Source: Nocardioides sp. HDW12B (GTDB lineage: Bacteria; Actinomycetota; Actinomycetes; Propionibacteriales; Nocardioidaceae). From it: DNA of 64,000 nucleotides. A program made the position numbers and the translations under genes. The notes below the pieces were generated by a model that made no database searches, was not told where the DNA came from, and was given only the letters and a program-made list of their open reading frames with translations. This document shows, one piece after another, positions 32,237-43,748 of this stretch. The stretch covers positions 4,030,001-4,094,000 of the forward strand of contig NZ_CP049867.1 of assembly GCF_011299595.1 (NCBI RefSeq), in the 5' to 3' direction. Within the stretch, counting starts at the first letter, position 1, and every line of letters starts with the position of its first letter.

Positions 32237-33799
32237 GTGCTGAACCTGTCCGTCCTGCTCGAGGAGAGTGCCCGCACCTACGGCGACCGGGAGGCCGTCG
32301 TCCTGGGCGACACCCGGCTCACCTACGCGCAGGTCAACGGCGCGGCCAACCAGGTCGCCAACCTCCTCGTCGAGCGCGGCATCCAGCCCGGCGACAAGGT
32401 CGCCCTGTCGTGCCCGAACCTGCCCTACTTCCCGATCGTCTACTACGGCATCCTCAAGGCCGGCGCGAGCGTAGTGCCGCTCAACGTGCTGCTCAAGGGC
32501 CGCGAGGTGGCCTACCACCTCGACGACTCCGACGCGAAGGCCTACTTCTGCTTCGAGGGCACCGCGGAGCTGCCGATCGGGCAGGCCGGCCACCAGGGCT
32601 TCGAGCAGACCGACGGCTGCGAGCACTTCTTCGTGATCACCGTCGACCCGGCCGCGGCCTCGCCGATCGAGGGCACCGAGACCCTGGGTGCGGCGATGGG
32701 CGGGCAGCCGCCGACCTTCGAGACCGTCGAGACCGACGCCGACGACACCGCCGTCATCCTCTACACCTCCGGCACCACCGGGCAGCCCAAGGGCGCCGAG
32801 CTGCGGCACCGCAACATGCACTCCAACGCCCTGACCGGTGAGGCGCTGTTCGGCGCCGACAAGGACAACCCCGACACCTACCTCTGCGTGCTGCCGCTGT
32901 TCCACTCGTTCGGCCAGACGGTGATCATGAACGGCGGCTTCGCCTACGGCGGCACCGTCGTGATGCTGCCGCGCTTCGAGGCCGACGCGGCGCTGAAGAC
33001 GATGGCCAAGGAGGGCGTCACCTTCTTCGCCGGCGTGCCCACCATGTACTGGGGCCTGCTCGGCGCGCTCGAGGGCTCGGGGGTCGACGTCAAGGAGCTC
33101 GCGAAGAACCTGCGGGTCGCCGCCGCCGGCGGCTCGGCGCTGCCGGTCGAGGTCCACAAGGAGTTCGAGAAGCGCTTCGGGGTGGTGATCCTCGAGGGCT
33201 ACGGGCTCTCGGAGACCTCCCCGGTCGCGAGCTTCTCCCCGCTGGGAGAGGACGTGCGCGTCGGCTCGATCGGCAAGCCGATCCCCGAGGTCGAGATGAA
33301 GCTGATCAACCCCGAGGACTGGTCGGACCTGCCCGACGACCCCGAGGAGGTCGGCGAGATCGCCATCAAGGGCCCGAACATCATGAAGGGCTACTACGAC
33401 CGCCCGGACGCCACCGACGAGGCGATCCGCGACGGCTGGTTCCGCTCCGGCGACCTCGGCCGCAAGGACGAGGACGGCTGGTACTACATCGTTGACCGGT
33501 CCAAGGACATGATCATCCGCGGCGGCTTCAACGTGTACCCGCGCGAGATCGAGGAGGTGCTCCTCACCCACGAGGCCGTCTCGCTCGCCGCGGTGGTCGG
33601 CGTGCCCCACGAGTCCCACGGCGAGGAGATCAAGGCGTTCGTGATCCTCAAGGACGGCGCCTCGGTCACCGAGGAGGAGCTGGTCGCCTGGGGCAAGGAG
33701 CAGATGGCCGGCTACAAGTACCCGCGCATGATCGAGTTCCGCGACGAGCTGCCGATGACCGCGACCGGCAAGATCCTCAAGCGCGAGCTGGTCGGCTAG
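32237..33799 (+). CDS. long-chain acyl-CoA synthetase / AMP-dependent ligase
   Basis: 520 aa; GTG 32237 with CGGAGG eight bases before. ANL-superfamily motifs: P-loop YTSGTTGQPKGAE (about residue 175), GYGLSETSP, the hinge GWFRSGDLG, and the C-terminal catalytic Lys in MTATGKILKREL. It activates a carboxylate as acyl-AMP and then forms the CoA thioester; a fatty acid is the likely substrate. It has its own promoter with a Crp-type site. The 90-bp palindrome copy 2 follows it. Confidence 0.92.
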   Translation: MLNLSVLLEESARTYGDREAVVLGDTRLTYAQVNGAANQVANLLVERGIQPGDKVALSCPNLPYFPIVYYGILKAGASVVPLNVLLKGREVAYHLDDSDAKAYFCFEGTAELPIGQAGHQGFEQTDGCEHFFVITVDPAAASPIEGTETLGAAMGGQPPTFETVETDADDTAVILYTSGTTGQPKGAELRHRNMHSNALTGEALFGADKDNPDTYLCVLPLFHSFGQTVIMNGGFAYGGTVVMLPRFEADAALKTMAKEGVTFFAGVPTMYWGLLGALEGSGVDVKELAKNLRVAAAGGSALPVEVHKEFEKRFGVVILEGYGLSETSPVASFSPLGEDVRVGSIGKPIPEVEMKLINPEDWSDLPDDPEEVGEIAIKGPNIMKGYYDRPDATDEAIRDGWFRSGDLGRKDEDGWYYIVDRSKDMIIRGGFNVYPREIEEVLLTHEAVSLAAVVGVPHESHGEEIKAFVILKDGASVTEEELVAWGKEQMAGYKYPRMIEFRDELPMTATGKILKRELVG

Positions 33800-33820
33800 C
33801 CCGCGGGGGTCGGTCCCTGT

Positions 33821-33910
33821 CGGTTTCCCAAGGTATGTCGAGAAGCTGGCACTCCCCATGGCTCCGGCCCCATGGGGAGTGTCAGTTCTCCTGCATACCG
33901 TGGTAAACCG
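33821..33910. repeat. 90-bp palindromic element, copy 2
   Basis: Same element as at 3630-3719, same length and same 8-base loop. Inner stem CTGGCACTCCCCATGG (33846-33861) pairs with 33870-33885 with one G-T pair; CTGCATACCGTG at 33891-33902 is identical to copy 1. The left outer arm has diverged. It lies between convergent genes 22 bases after the synthetase stop. Confidence 0.85.
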
Positions 33911-33917
33911 GCACCCC

Positions 33918-34454
33918 TCAGGCGAAGGGGTTAGGCAGCGCTCCCGGCAGGCCGGCCAGCAGGCCGCGGGCCCGGTCGAGGTGCTTGTGCTCGACGAGGA
34001 CCTCGTAGCGGGTCGCCACCACGGCGCTCACCGAGGAGAAGTCGCGACGCCCACGGGTCAGGGCGTAGCCGACGAGTGACCAGATGACGCCGAAGAGGAC
34101 ACCGAACACCAGGGTGGACAAGATCGTGGCCAGCGTCGACTCCGTCGAGAACAGCGACATCACGAGGCCGACGAAGAGACCGAGCCACAGGCCCGTCAGC
34201 GCCCCGGCGGCGGCGACGCGGCCGGTCGTGAGGCGACCGGTGATGCGCTCGACCTGCTTGAGGTCGGTGCCGACGATCATGCAGTTCTCGACCGGGAACC
34301 CCTCGTCGGCCAGGTGGTCGACGGCCCGCTGCGCCTCGGCGTACTGGTCGTAGACGGCGAGCGACTGCGGGAACTGCAGGGTCAGGGGACGGGCGCCGCG
34401 CTGGCCGCCGGTGGAGGTGGCGGGCGGGCCGGGGGTGCGGGAGGTCTGGGACAT
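33918..34454 (-). CDS. general stress protein-like membrane protein
   Basis: 178 aa. The soluble N-terminal part LAVYDQYAEAQRAVDHLADEGFPVENCMIVG resembles the GSP17M/YflT-like domain found in actinobacterial proteins called 'general stress protein' or 'magnesium transporter-like'. Two helices follow (GLWLGLFVGLVMSLF and TLVFGVLFGVIWSLVGYAL), then a short cytosolic tail with YEVLVEHKHLDRARGLLAG. Function not established. It diverges from purS. Confidence 0.78.
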   Translation of the reverse strand: MSQTSRTPGPPATSTGGQRGARPLTLQFPQSLAVYDQYAEAQRAVDHLADEGFPVENCMIVGTDLKQVERITGRLTTGRVAAAGALTGLWLGLFVGLVMSLFSTESTLATILSTLVFGVLFGVIWSLVGYALTRGRRDFSSVSAVVATRYEVLVEHKHLDRARGLLAGLPGALPNPFA

Positions 34455-34643
34455 GCTTCCAGTCTGCGCCCCGGGCGTGAGCGCACCGTGTGAGTCGGCT
34501 GAGGGAAGGCTGTGGCGCGCTCGTACGGCGGACCGGCGCGCGTCAGCGGCCGCGGGCGACCCTAGACTGGGGCCCGCCCAGCACCGACCGGCTGGTCGGA
34601 TGCGCCGGTCAGCCGATCCGCACCGCCTCATCGAGGAGCACCC

Positions 34644-34916
34644 GTGGCCCGTGTCGTCGTCAGCGTCATGCCGAAGCCCGAGATCCTGGACCCGCAGGGC
34701 AAGGCCGTCCACGGCGCGCTGCCGCGGCTGGGCTTCCACCGCGTGACCGACGTGCGCCAGGGCAAGCGCTTCGAGCTCGAGGTCGACGGCGAGGTCGACG
34801 ACGCCGTGCTGGCCGAGATCCGCGAGTTGGCCGGCACCCTGCTGTCGAACCCGGTGATCGAGAACTTCGCCGTCGAGGTCGACGGCACCCCCGTGGACGC
34901 GGCGGTCGGCGCGTGA
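34644..34916 (+). CDS. purS: phosphoribosylformylglycinamidine synthase subunit PurS
   Basis: 90 aa from GTG 34644. [22 protein letters not shown] and the C-terminal [14 protein letters not shown] are diagnostic for PurS. It bridges PurQ and PurL in the three-part FGAM synthase and helps ammonia channelling. Its TGA overlaps the purQ GTG (GTGA). A TAGACT about 80 bases upstream may be part of the promoter. Confidence 0.95.
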   Translation: MARVVVSVMPKPEILDPQGKAVHGALPRLGFHRVTDVRQGKRFELEVDGEVDDAVLAEIRELAGTLLSNPVIENFAVEVDGTPVDAAVGA

Positions 34917-35584
34917 GGATCGGCGTCGTCACCTTCCCGGGGTCGCTCGACGACAGCGACGCCCGCCGTGCGGTCCGGCTGGCGGGCGGAGAACCGGTCG
35001 CGCTGTGGCACGGCGACGACGGCCTGCAGGGCGTCGACGCGGTGGTCCTGCCCGGAGGCTTCTCGTACGGCGACTACCTGCGCTGCGGCGCGATCGCGCG
35101 CTTCGCGCCGGTGATGACCTCGGTCGTCGACGCGGCCCGCGGTGGGATGCCGGTGCTCGGCATCTGCAACGGCTTCCAGATCCTCTGCGAGTCCCACCTG
35201 CTGCCCGGCGCGCTGATCCGCAACGACCACCGCACGTTCGTGTGCCGCGACCAGGGGCTGCGCATCGAGAACGCGTCGACGGCGTGGACCAGCGAGTACG
35301 CCGCGGGCGACGAGGTCACCATCGTGCTGAAGAACGGCGAGGGTGGCTTCGTGGCCGACGAGCCGACGCTGGACCGGCTCGAGGGTGAGGGGCTCGTCGT
35401 GGCCCGCTACCTCGGCGGCAACCCCAACGGGTCGCTGCGCGACATCGCCGGCATCACCAACGAGCGCGGCAACGTCGTGGGCCTGATGCCCCACCCGGAG
35501 CACTCGGTCGAGGCCCTCTGCGGCTCCGGCACCGACGGCCTCGGTTTCTTCCGCAGCGCCCTGGCCTCCCTCACCGCCTCCTGA
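34913..35584 (+). CDS. purQ: phosphoribosylformylglycinamidine synthase glutaminase PurQ
   Basis: 223 aa class I glutamine amidotransferase. Cys nucleophile in GICNGFQIL (about residue 84) and the His-Glu pair in MPHPEHSVE near residue 200 complete the triad. Supplies ammonia to PurL. Coupled to purS by the GTGA overlap. Followed by a 22-bp repeat array rather than purL, which lies about 4.3 kb away. Confidence 0.96.
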   Translation: MRIGVVTFPGSLDDSDARRAVRLAGGEPVALWHGDDGLQGVDAVVLPGGFSYGDYLRCGAIARFAPVMTSVVDAARGGMPVLGICNGFQILCESHLLPGALIRNDHRTFVCRDQGLRIENASTAWTSEYAAGDEVTIVLKNGEGGFVADEPTLDRLEGEGLVVARYLGGNPNGSLRDIAGITNERGNVVGLMPHPEHSVEALCGSGTDGLGFFRSALASLTAS

Positions 35585-35606
35585 CCGTTTCCCGTCTCTT
35601 CTCCGC

Positions 35607-35770
35607 GAAGCGTCACGGGTGTACGCGCGAAGCGTCACGGGTGTACGCGCGAAGGGCCGCGGTCGTCACGGAGAGGCCTCCTGCGCGCGCACGAGTGACC
35701 TCTCGCGTGAACATGCCTGACGCTTCGCGCGAACACACGCGACGTCTCGCGCGTTCATTCGTGACGTTTC
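35607..35770. repeat. 22-bp repeat array, 2-3 units facing 4 inverted units
   Basis: Reverse-orientation units at 35607-35628 and 35629-35650 (GAAGCGTCACGGGTGTACGC then GC) plus a decayed one at 35651-35672; plus-orientation units at 35683-35704, 35705-35726, 35727-35748 and 35749-35770. Exact 22-bp period. This array fills most of the 297-bp gap between purQ and the 65-aa gene, the one array not flanked by convergent genes. Confidence 0.82.
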
Positions 35771-35825
35771 GCCGGGCTCGGTTGTGACGGTTCGCCTCGG
35801 GTCGGGGAGGTCACGCCGCGCGTGC

Positions 35826-35864
35826 TTGACCGGTAAAGCAGTGGGCGCTACTGTATCGGTACAG
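35826..35864 (+). promoter_or_regulatory. promoter with palindrome at the start site
   Basis: TTGACC (35826-35831) and TACTGT (35849-35854) are spaced 17 bases apart, the clearest sigma-70-type promoter in the window. CTGTA-TCGG-TACAG (35851-35864) overlaps the -10 box and probable start site, a natural repressor position. It drives the 65-aa gene and possibly the LacI gene. Confidence 0.7.
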
Positions 35865-35881
35865 AAGCGAAAGGACACCCC

Positions 35882-36079
35882 ATGAGCACCCTGCACCTCG
35901 GCTACGCCCACAACGGTCACCGCGCCGCCCTCGGCGAGCTCTACAGCGCCCGCCCCGACGCCCCGGTCGTGGAGGCCACCCGCGCCGCCCGTCCGACGCG
36001 CGCCTCCCTGCGCCGTACCCGCAGCGCCACCGCCGGCGCCCTGCACCGCGCCGCCGCCCGCATCGCTCCCGCGGCCTGA
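35882..36079 (+). CDS. small basic protein of unknown function
   Basis: 65 aa. Supported by a well-formed promoter and a GCGAAAGGAC ribosome-binding region before the ATG. The second half is very rich in Ala and Arg (ARPTRASLRRTRSATAGALH), helical and positively charged, suggesting nucleic-acid or membrane-surface binding. No family recognised. The LacI-type gene follows 122 bases downstream on the same strand, so it may regulate this gene through the palindrome. Confidence 0.6.
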   Translation: MSTLHLGYAHNGHRAALGELYSARPDAPVVEATRAARPTRASLRRTRSATAGALHRAAARIAPAA

Positions 36080-36201
36080 CCGCCGCCTGCCCCGTGCGCG
36101 ACATGACCGGCGCGCGACGGGGCAGGATGCTGCCCGGCGGGCCGGGCAGGCCGCCGGGACCCCGACACCGGGGCCCGGACCGCCGACGCGGAGGAGGAGC
36201 G

Positions 36202-37266
36202 ATGGCACGCGTGACGCTGAAGACCGTCGCCGACCGCGTCGGGGTCAGCCGCATGACGGTGTCGAACGCCTTCTCCAAGCCCGACCAGCTCTCCGCCGCG
36301 CTGCGCGTGCGGATCCTGGAGGCCGCCGCCGAGCTCGGCTACGTCGGCCCCGACCCGGCGGCCCGTGCGCTGGCCCGGGGGAGCGTCGGCTCGGTCGGCG
36401 TGCTGATGACCGACTCGGTCAGCTACGCCTTCGACGACGAGGTCGCGACCGCCTTCTTCAGCGCGCTCGCCACCGGCCTGGCCCCCACCGGCCTCTCCCT
36501 CAGCCTCATCTCCTCGGTCGCCGCCGGCGAGCGTGTACCGGCTCGCGACGTGCCGATGGACGGGGCCATCGTCTACTCCTGCCAGGACGACTCCGAGGCC
36601 CTCGGCTGGCTGCGTCGCCGCGGCCTGCCGCTGGTGTACGTCGACCAGCCCCCCGACCCGTCGCTGTCGACGATCAACGTCGACGACCGGGGCGGGGCCC
36701 GCCAGGCCGCCCAGCACATCGTCGACCTCGGGCACCGCCGGGTGGGCGTCGTGCCGCTGACCCTGCGCGGCGTGCCGGGCGCCAGCCCCGACCGCAGCCC
36801 CCACGTCTCCTCCGAGCGGGTCAAGGGCTGGGCCGACGCCCTGTGCGGGGCCGGCATCAACCCCGTCGTGCGTCCCGCGTCCCACCGCGACGAGGCGGCG
36901 TACGACGTGGTGCGCGACCTGCTGGACCGACGCGACCGGCCGACCGCGCTGCTGTGCTACTCCGACGTGATGGCGTTCTGGGCGGTCCGGGCGGCCGAGG
37001 ACCTCGGCCTGCGGGTGCCCGAGGACCTGTCGGTGGTCGGGTTCGACGACAACCCGCTGGCGCGCCGGATGCGTCCGGAGCTGACCACGGTGCGCCAGGA
37101 CGTCCGGGCCAAGGGCCGGGCCGCCGCCACCGCGCTGACCGAGGCCATCGCGGGCGCGATCGCCGGCAGCGGTGGCATCCGGGCACTGCCCCCGCGCCAC
37201 CAGACGTTGCCCACCGAGCTGGTGGTCCGAGGGACCACGGGTCCGGCGCCCGACGCCTCGGCCTGA
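36202..37266 (+). CDS. LacI-family transcriptional regulator
   Basis: 354 aa from ATG 36202 with GGAGGAG at ideal distance. The helix-turn-helix and hinge helix are at the N-terminus (VTLKTVADRVGVSRMTVSNAF, then ALRVRILEAAAELGYVGPDPAARAL). The periplasmic-binding-protein-like effector domain includes VDDRGGARQAAQHIVDLGHRRVGVV and the C-terminal DLSVVGFDDNPLA. Effector probably a sugar or nucleoside. No catabolic operon is adjacent; nearest candidates are the 65-aa gene and the PQQ-type dehydrogenase gene, convergent with it. Confidence 0.92.
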   Translation: MARVTLKTVADRVGVSRMTVSNAFSKPDQLSAALRVRILEAAAELGYVGPDPAARALARGSVGSVGVLMTDSVSYAFDDEVATAFFSALATGLAPTGLSLSLISSVAAGERVPARDVPMDGAIVYSCQDDSEALGWLRRRGLPLVYVDQPPDPSLSTINVDDRGGARQAAQHIVDLGHRRVGVVPLTLRGVPGASPDRSPHVSSERVKGWADALCGAGINPVVRPASHRDEAAYDVVRDLLDRRDRPTALLCYSDVMAFWAVRAAEDLGLRVPEDLSVVGFDDNPLARRMRPELTTVRQDVRAKGRAAATALTEAIAGAIAGSGGIRALPPRHQTLPTELVVRGTTGPAPDASA

Positions 37267-37287
37267 CGCGCTCCGGAGGCGACGAGG

Positions 37288-38328
37288 TCAGAGCAGCACG
37301 CGGATGACCCGGTCGTTGCCACCGTTGGCGGTGGTGATCCACAGCGAGCCGTCCGGCGCGGTCACGACCGTGCGGATCCGGCCGACGTCGCCGCGGAAGT
37401 GGCGGCGGATCCGTCCCTCGTCGGGGCCCGCGAGCACCACGGAGTAGAGCGACTGCCCGGCCAGGGCGCCGACCCAGGCCCGACCGCGGGCGACCGCCAG
37501 GCCGCTGGGCGAGCAGGTGCCGGTGAGCGACCAGGTCACGAACGGGTCGATCGTGCCCGCGGGACCGCCCCGGCCCTCGGTGCCGGGCCAGCCGTAGTTG
37601 CCCCCCGAGCGGATCCGGTTGAGCTCATCGGTCCGCTGCTCGCCGAACTCGGTGGCCCACATCCTGCCGTCGGCGTCCCAGGCGACGCCCTGGACGTTGC
37701 GGTGGCCGTAGGACCACACCTGGTTGCCGAAGGGGTTGCCGGCGGCGGGGGAGCCGTCGCGCTGCATCCGCAGGATCTTGCCGGCCAGCGACGACGTGTT
37801 CTGCGAGGTCGACGGCTCGCGGGTGTCGCCGGTGGTCGCGTAGAGCAACCCGTCCGGGCCGAAGGCCAGCCGGCCGCCGTTGTGCGTGCGCGCCCGGGGG
37901 ATGCCGGCCAGGACCGTGCGGCGGTCCTGCAGGCCGCCGCCCACGAAGCGCATCGCGATGACCCGGTTGTCGGTGGGCGTCGTGAGGTAGAAGAACACCT
38001 CGCGGTCCTCGCGGAACGTCGGCGAGACGACGCAGCCGAGCAGCCCGCCCTCGCCGGCGTCGTCGCTCAGGTCCACGCCCTCGATGCGGCCCACGCTCAC
38101 GAGCCCGCCGCCGCGGCGTACGCGACTGACGCGGGCGTTCTCGCGCTCGGTGACCAGGGCGTCGCCGTTGGGCAGGAAGGTGAGACCCCACGGGATGTCG
38201 AGGCCGCGGGCGAGCACGGCTCCGCGTCTCGGGGCGGCGACGGCCGGAGCCGCGCCGAGCAGGGAGCCGGCGGCCGTGACGGCTGCGGCGCCGGCTGTCG
38301 TGGTGAGCAGGGTGCGTCGGTCGAGCAC
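37288..38328 (-). CDS. secreted PQQ-dependent sugar dehydrogenase-like protein
   Basis: 346 aa from GTG 38328, with GGGGGAGG upstream. The N-terminus MLDRRTLLTTTAGAAAVTAAG with a paired Arg looks like a Tat signal peptide cut after AVAAP. The mature chain is a six-bladed propeller of the soluble glucose / aldose dehydrogenase family: LDIPWGLTFLPNGDALVTER, the GGRLAFGPDGLLYATTGD blade, YGHRNVQG and RSGGNYGWPGTEG. It would oxidise sugars outside the membrane using PQQ; no PQQ synthesis genes are in the window. Confidence 0.9.
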   Translation of the reverse strand: MLDRRTLLTTTAGAAAVTAAGSLLGAAPAVAAPRRGAVLARGLDIPWGLTFLPNGDALVTERENARVSRVRRGGGLVSVGRIEGVDLSDDAGEGGLLGCVVSPTFREDREVFFYLTTPTDNRVIAMRFVGGGLQDRRTVLAGIPRARTHNGGRLAFGPDGLLYATTGDTREPSTSQNTSSLAGKILRMQRDGSPAAGNPFGNQVWSYGHRNVQGVAWDADGRMWATEFGEQRTDELNRIRSGGNYGWPGTEGRGGPAGTIDPFVTWSLTGTCSPSGLAVARGRAWVGALAGQSLYSVVLAGPDEGRIRRHFRGDVGRIRTVVTAPDGSLWITTANGGNDRVIRVLL

Positions 38329-38476
38329 GTGGGCCTCCCCCGGGAGTGGTTGGACCCCATCGTGCCACTCGGCCCTGACAGGAGGCCGGGGTCGCGTCGA
38401 CGAGCCGGGGCGCCGTCGGGGGCGCCGCCGGGCGGTGGCCGTGGACAGGGGCTGTCCGGAGGCCGGTGGCCCCCGC

Positions 38477-38482
38477 TACGGT
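38477..38482 (+). promoter_or_regulatory. -10 box for leaderless trpB2-like transcript
   Basis: TACGGT ends seven bases before ATG 38490 and decides the start over the in-frame GTG at 38466. Confidence 0.55.
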
Positions 38483-38489
38483 CCCGGTC

Positions 38490-39860
38490 ATGGCCGGACA
38501 CGAGACCCCCAAGAAGATCCTGCTCGACGAGTCGGAGATGCCGACGCAGTGGTACAACATCGTCGCCGATCTCCCCACGTCCCCGCCGCCGGCGCTGCAC
38601 CCGGGCACCCTCCAGCCGGCCGGTCCCGAGGACTTCGCGCCGCTGTTCCCGATGGCGCTGATCGAGCAGGAGGTCAGCACCGAACGCTACATCGACATCC
38701 CCGGCGGGGTGCTCGACGTCTACCGGCTGTGGCGCCCGAGCCCGCTGTTCCGCGCCCGCCGCCTCGAGGAGGCGCTCGGCACCCCGGCGCGCATCTACTA
38801 CAAGTACGAAGGGGTCAGCCCGGCCGGCTCCCACAAGCCGAACACCTCGGTGCCGCAGGCCTGGTACAACCACCAGGAGGGCATCACCCGGCTCACCACC
38901 GAGACCGGCGCCGGGCAGTGGGGCAGCGCCCTCGCCTTCGCCACCGCGCAGTACGGCATGGAGTGCGAGGTGTGGCAGGTCGCTGCGTCGTACCGGACCA
39001 AGCCCTACCGCCGCACCATGATGGAGATCTGGGGCGCCACGGTGCACTCCTCGCCCTCGGAGCTGACCGAGTTCGGCCGCGGGCTGCTCGCGCAGGACCC
39101 GGAGCACCCCGGGTCGCTGGGCATCGCGATCTCGGAGGCGGTGGCGCAGTGCGTCGCCGACCCGAACGCCCGCTACGCGCTGGGCTCGGTGCTCAACCAC
39201 GTGCTGCTGCACCAGACGATCATCGGCGAGGAGGCGCTGCTGCAGCTGGCCAAGGTGGGTGAGACCCCGGACGTGCTGGTGGGCTGCACCGGCGGCGGGT
39301 CGAACTTCGGCGGCCTGGCGTTCCCGTTCCTGCGCGAGAAGCTGGCCGGGCGGATGGACCCGGTCATCCGCTGCGTGGAGCCGGCGGCCTGCCCGACGCT
39401 GACGAAGGGGGAGTACCGCTACGACTTCGGCGACACCGCCGGGATGACGCCGCTGATGAAGATGCACACCCTGGGCCACTCCTTCATCCCCGAGCCGATC
39501 CACGCCGGCGGTCTGCGCTACCACGGCATGGCGCCGCTGGTGTCGCACCTCTACGACCAGGGGATGGTGGAGGCGGTCGCCATCGGGCAGACCGAGTGCT
39601 TCGCCGGAGCCGTGCAGTTCGCCCGCACCGAGGGCATCGTGCCGGCACCCGAGCCGACGCACGCGATCGCGGCCGCCGTACGTGAGGCCCTGGCGTGCAA
39701 GGAGTCGGGAGAGGAGAAGGTCATCCTCACCGCGCTGTGCGGGCACGGCCACCTCGACCTTGCGTCGTACGACCAGTACCTCTCCGGGCGGATGACCGAC
39801 TACGAGCTCAGCGACGCCACCATCGCCGAGGCGATGGCGTCGGTCCCCGTGATCGGCTGA
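38490..39860 (+). CDS. TrpB2-type tryptophan synthase beta-like PLP enzyme
   Basis: 456 aa, longer than TrpB1 (about 400). The PLP Lys lies in [17 protein letters not shown] (about residue 112), and the phosphate loop is [11 protein letters not shown]. The N-terminal extension and the RMTDYELSD end mark the TrpB2 branch. TrpB2 proteins condense indole or related substrates with serine or O-phosphoserine without needing TrpA. No trp operon is nearby, so it may be a stand-alone scavenging enzyme. Confidence 0.9.
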   Translation: MAGHETPKKILLDESEMPTQWYNIVADLPTSPPPALHPGTLQPAGPEDFAPLFPMALIEQEVSTERYIDIPGGVLDVYRLWRPSPLFRARRLEEALGTPARIYYKYEGVSPAGSHKPNTSVPQAWYNHQEGITRLTTETGAGQWGSALAFATAQYGMECEVWQVAASYRTKPYRRTMMEIWGATVHSSPSELTEFGRGLLAQDPEHPGSLGIAISEAVAQCVADPNARYALGSVLNHVLLHQTIIGEEALLQLAKVGETPDVLVGCTGGGSNFGGLAFPFLREKLAGRMDPVIRCVEPAACPTLTKGEYRYDFGDTAGMTPLMKMHTLGHSFIPEPIHAGGLRYHGMAPLVSHLYDQGMVEAVAIGQTECFAGAVQFARTEGIVPAPEPTHAIAAAVREALACKESGEEKVILTALCGHGHLDLASYDQYLSGRMTDYELSDATIAEAMASVPVIG

Positions 39861-39893
39861 CGGGCGGCGGTCGGCGGCGGTGCCGGGGGCCGA

Positions 39894-39899
39894 TAGATT
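39894..39899 (+). promoter_or_regulatory. -10 box for leaderless purL transcript
   Basis: TAGATT ends seven bases before the GTG at 39907. Confidence 0.5.
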
Positions 39900-39906
39900 G
39901 ACGCCC

Positions 39907-42249
<2,343 letters not shown>

Positions 42250-42294
42250 TCCCTTCGCCGAGGGGGCGGGGGTGGGCGATCGTTGAGGGTGGGG

Positions 42295-43626
42295 TCAGAG
42301 GATGCCGCGGCCGAGCTTCTGCCAGGTCTCGGGGGTGACGACGCCGCTCTGCTGCAGGCCCACGCGGCGCTGGTAGCTCGCGACCGACGCGGCGGTGTCA
42401 CGGTCCAGCACACCGGTGACGGACACGCTGCCGCCGGAGACGGCGTTGAGCGCGCGCTGCAGCTTGCGCACGCGCTCCCCCCGGGCGCCGACCTTGATGA
42501 GCTTCGCGGTGGTGGGGGAGTGCAGCCCGACCCAGACCCTTGAGCCGACCCAGCGGTCGGACGGCATCCCGTGGGCGGCGCGCCAGTCGAGCACGGCGTC
42601 CATGACCTCGCCGTCCAGCACGCCGTCCATCGGTCCGCTGTAGAGGTTCTCGCCCTTCAGCAGGCACTGCGCGGCGCGGACCAGCGGACCGGTCGCCCCG
42701 GAGCCGATCTGCGCGTAGGAGCTGAAGTTCAGCCGTACGCCGCCGCAGTGGTCCGGCTCCGCGGGCGCCGTCGAGCCGCGTCCGAGGTCGAGCCAGTTGG
42801 AGTCGATGTTGATCGTGACGCTGCCCCAGGTCTCGGTGTGGCCGCCGCGGTACTGCTTCATCCGGCCGCCGGGCATCCAGCCGTCGGAGCGCAGGTAGCT
42901 CGTGGAGGTGTTGGCGACGCCGTCCCAGCGGGCGATCCAGATCTGGTCGGGCTCGGTGAAGGCGTCGGGTCGCTGCACGCGGGCGTCGTCCATCGCCTTG
43001 AGGCCGGAGCCGGCGCTGGAGTAGACCCCGGAGACGTAGTCGAGCCGGTGCAGCTTGCGGGTCCAGGCGGAGGTGAAGTGCAGGGCCGACTCGCGGCACG
43101 AGGTGATGGAGATGTCGTAGGCCTCCATGTCGTACCAGAGCGTCGATCCTGGCCCGATGCCCAGGCGCCTGGCCGCCGCCACCGCGTCGACCGCCTCGGC
43201 GCGGGCCTGGGCCTTCGCCGCGGCGTAGTTGTTCGCCGAGCTCGGGTTGATGCGCACGTCGTCGCGGTAGCGCGGGAAGCTGGGGTTGCACGAGGCCTGC
43301 GGCCCGAGGGTGATGGGGAGCAGCCGCCAGCCGTTGCGCAGCTGGGTCTCGACCCACTGCGGGGTCTGGTTCGGCTGGGTGCGGCACCCGCGGGAGTCGC
43401 CGGAGGTGTAGATGCCGACGGCCCAGAACGGCGAGCTGCGCAGCCAGGCGTCCATCGCGGACTGCGTGGGGGTGACGCACTGGTCGAAGCCGTAGCCGGT
43501 GAAGTCGCCGGGCGTCACGCGGTTGGCGGCCTGGGCCGGGGCCGGCAGCAGGAGCGCCGAGAGCAGCAGGGCCAGTCCGGTGACGAACGGGACGACGAGC
43601 CGGGTCGGCGGCAGCGGTGCAGACAT
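42295..43626 (-). CDS. secreted DUF1906 glycoside-hydrolase-like protein with two PG-binding domains (paralog 1)
   Basis: 443 aa from ATG 43626, preceded by AGGAGG. Signal peptide about 1-33 (hydrophobic core, cut after AQAA). Residues about 38-240 form a DUF1906 / Rv2525c-like TIM-barrel domain: PGDFTGYGFDQCVTPTQSAMDAW, VGIYTSGDS, GSTLWYDMEAYD and WIARWDG. Two PG_binding_1-type modules follow (about 285-360 and 370-440; the second with GERVRKLQRALNAVSG). It likely binds and perhaps cleaves cell-wall glycan. Tandem with a related gene upstream. Confidence 0.87.
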   Translation of the reverse strand: MSAPLPPTRLVVPFVTGLALLLSALLLPAPAQAANRVTPGDFTGYGFDQCVTPTQSAMDAWLRSSPFWAVGIYTSGDSRGCRTQPNQTPQWVETQLRNGWRLLPITLGPQASCNPSFPRYRDDVRINPSSANNYAAAKAQARAEAVDAVAAARRLGIGPGSTLWYDMEAYDISITSCRESALHFTSAWTRKLHRLDYVSGVYSSAGSGLKAMDDARVQRPDAFTEPDQIWIARWDGVANTSTSYLRSDGWMPGGRMKQYRGGHTETWGSVTINIDSNWLDLGRGSTAPAEPDHCGGVRLNFSSYAQIGSGATGPLVRAAQCLLKGENLYSGPMDGVLDGEVMDAVLDWRAAHGMPSDRWVGSRVWVGLHSPTTAKLIKVGARGERVRKLQRALNAVSGGSVSVTGVLDRDTAASVASYQRRVGLQQSGVVTPETWQKLGRGIL

Positions 43627-43748
43627 GGGGGGTTCCTCCTGGGTGTCGTGAGTCACCCTAGGTACCAGGAGTCACACCTGTCCCATGAAAGCGGGCAAAG
43701 TGCCTCAGAAACCGGCGCGTTGCAAGGCGACACGCCGGGCGTCTGTGA

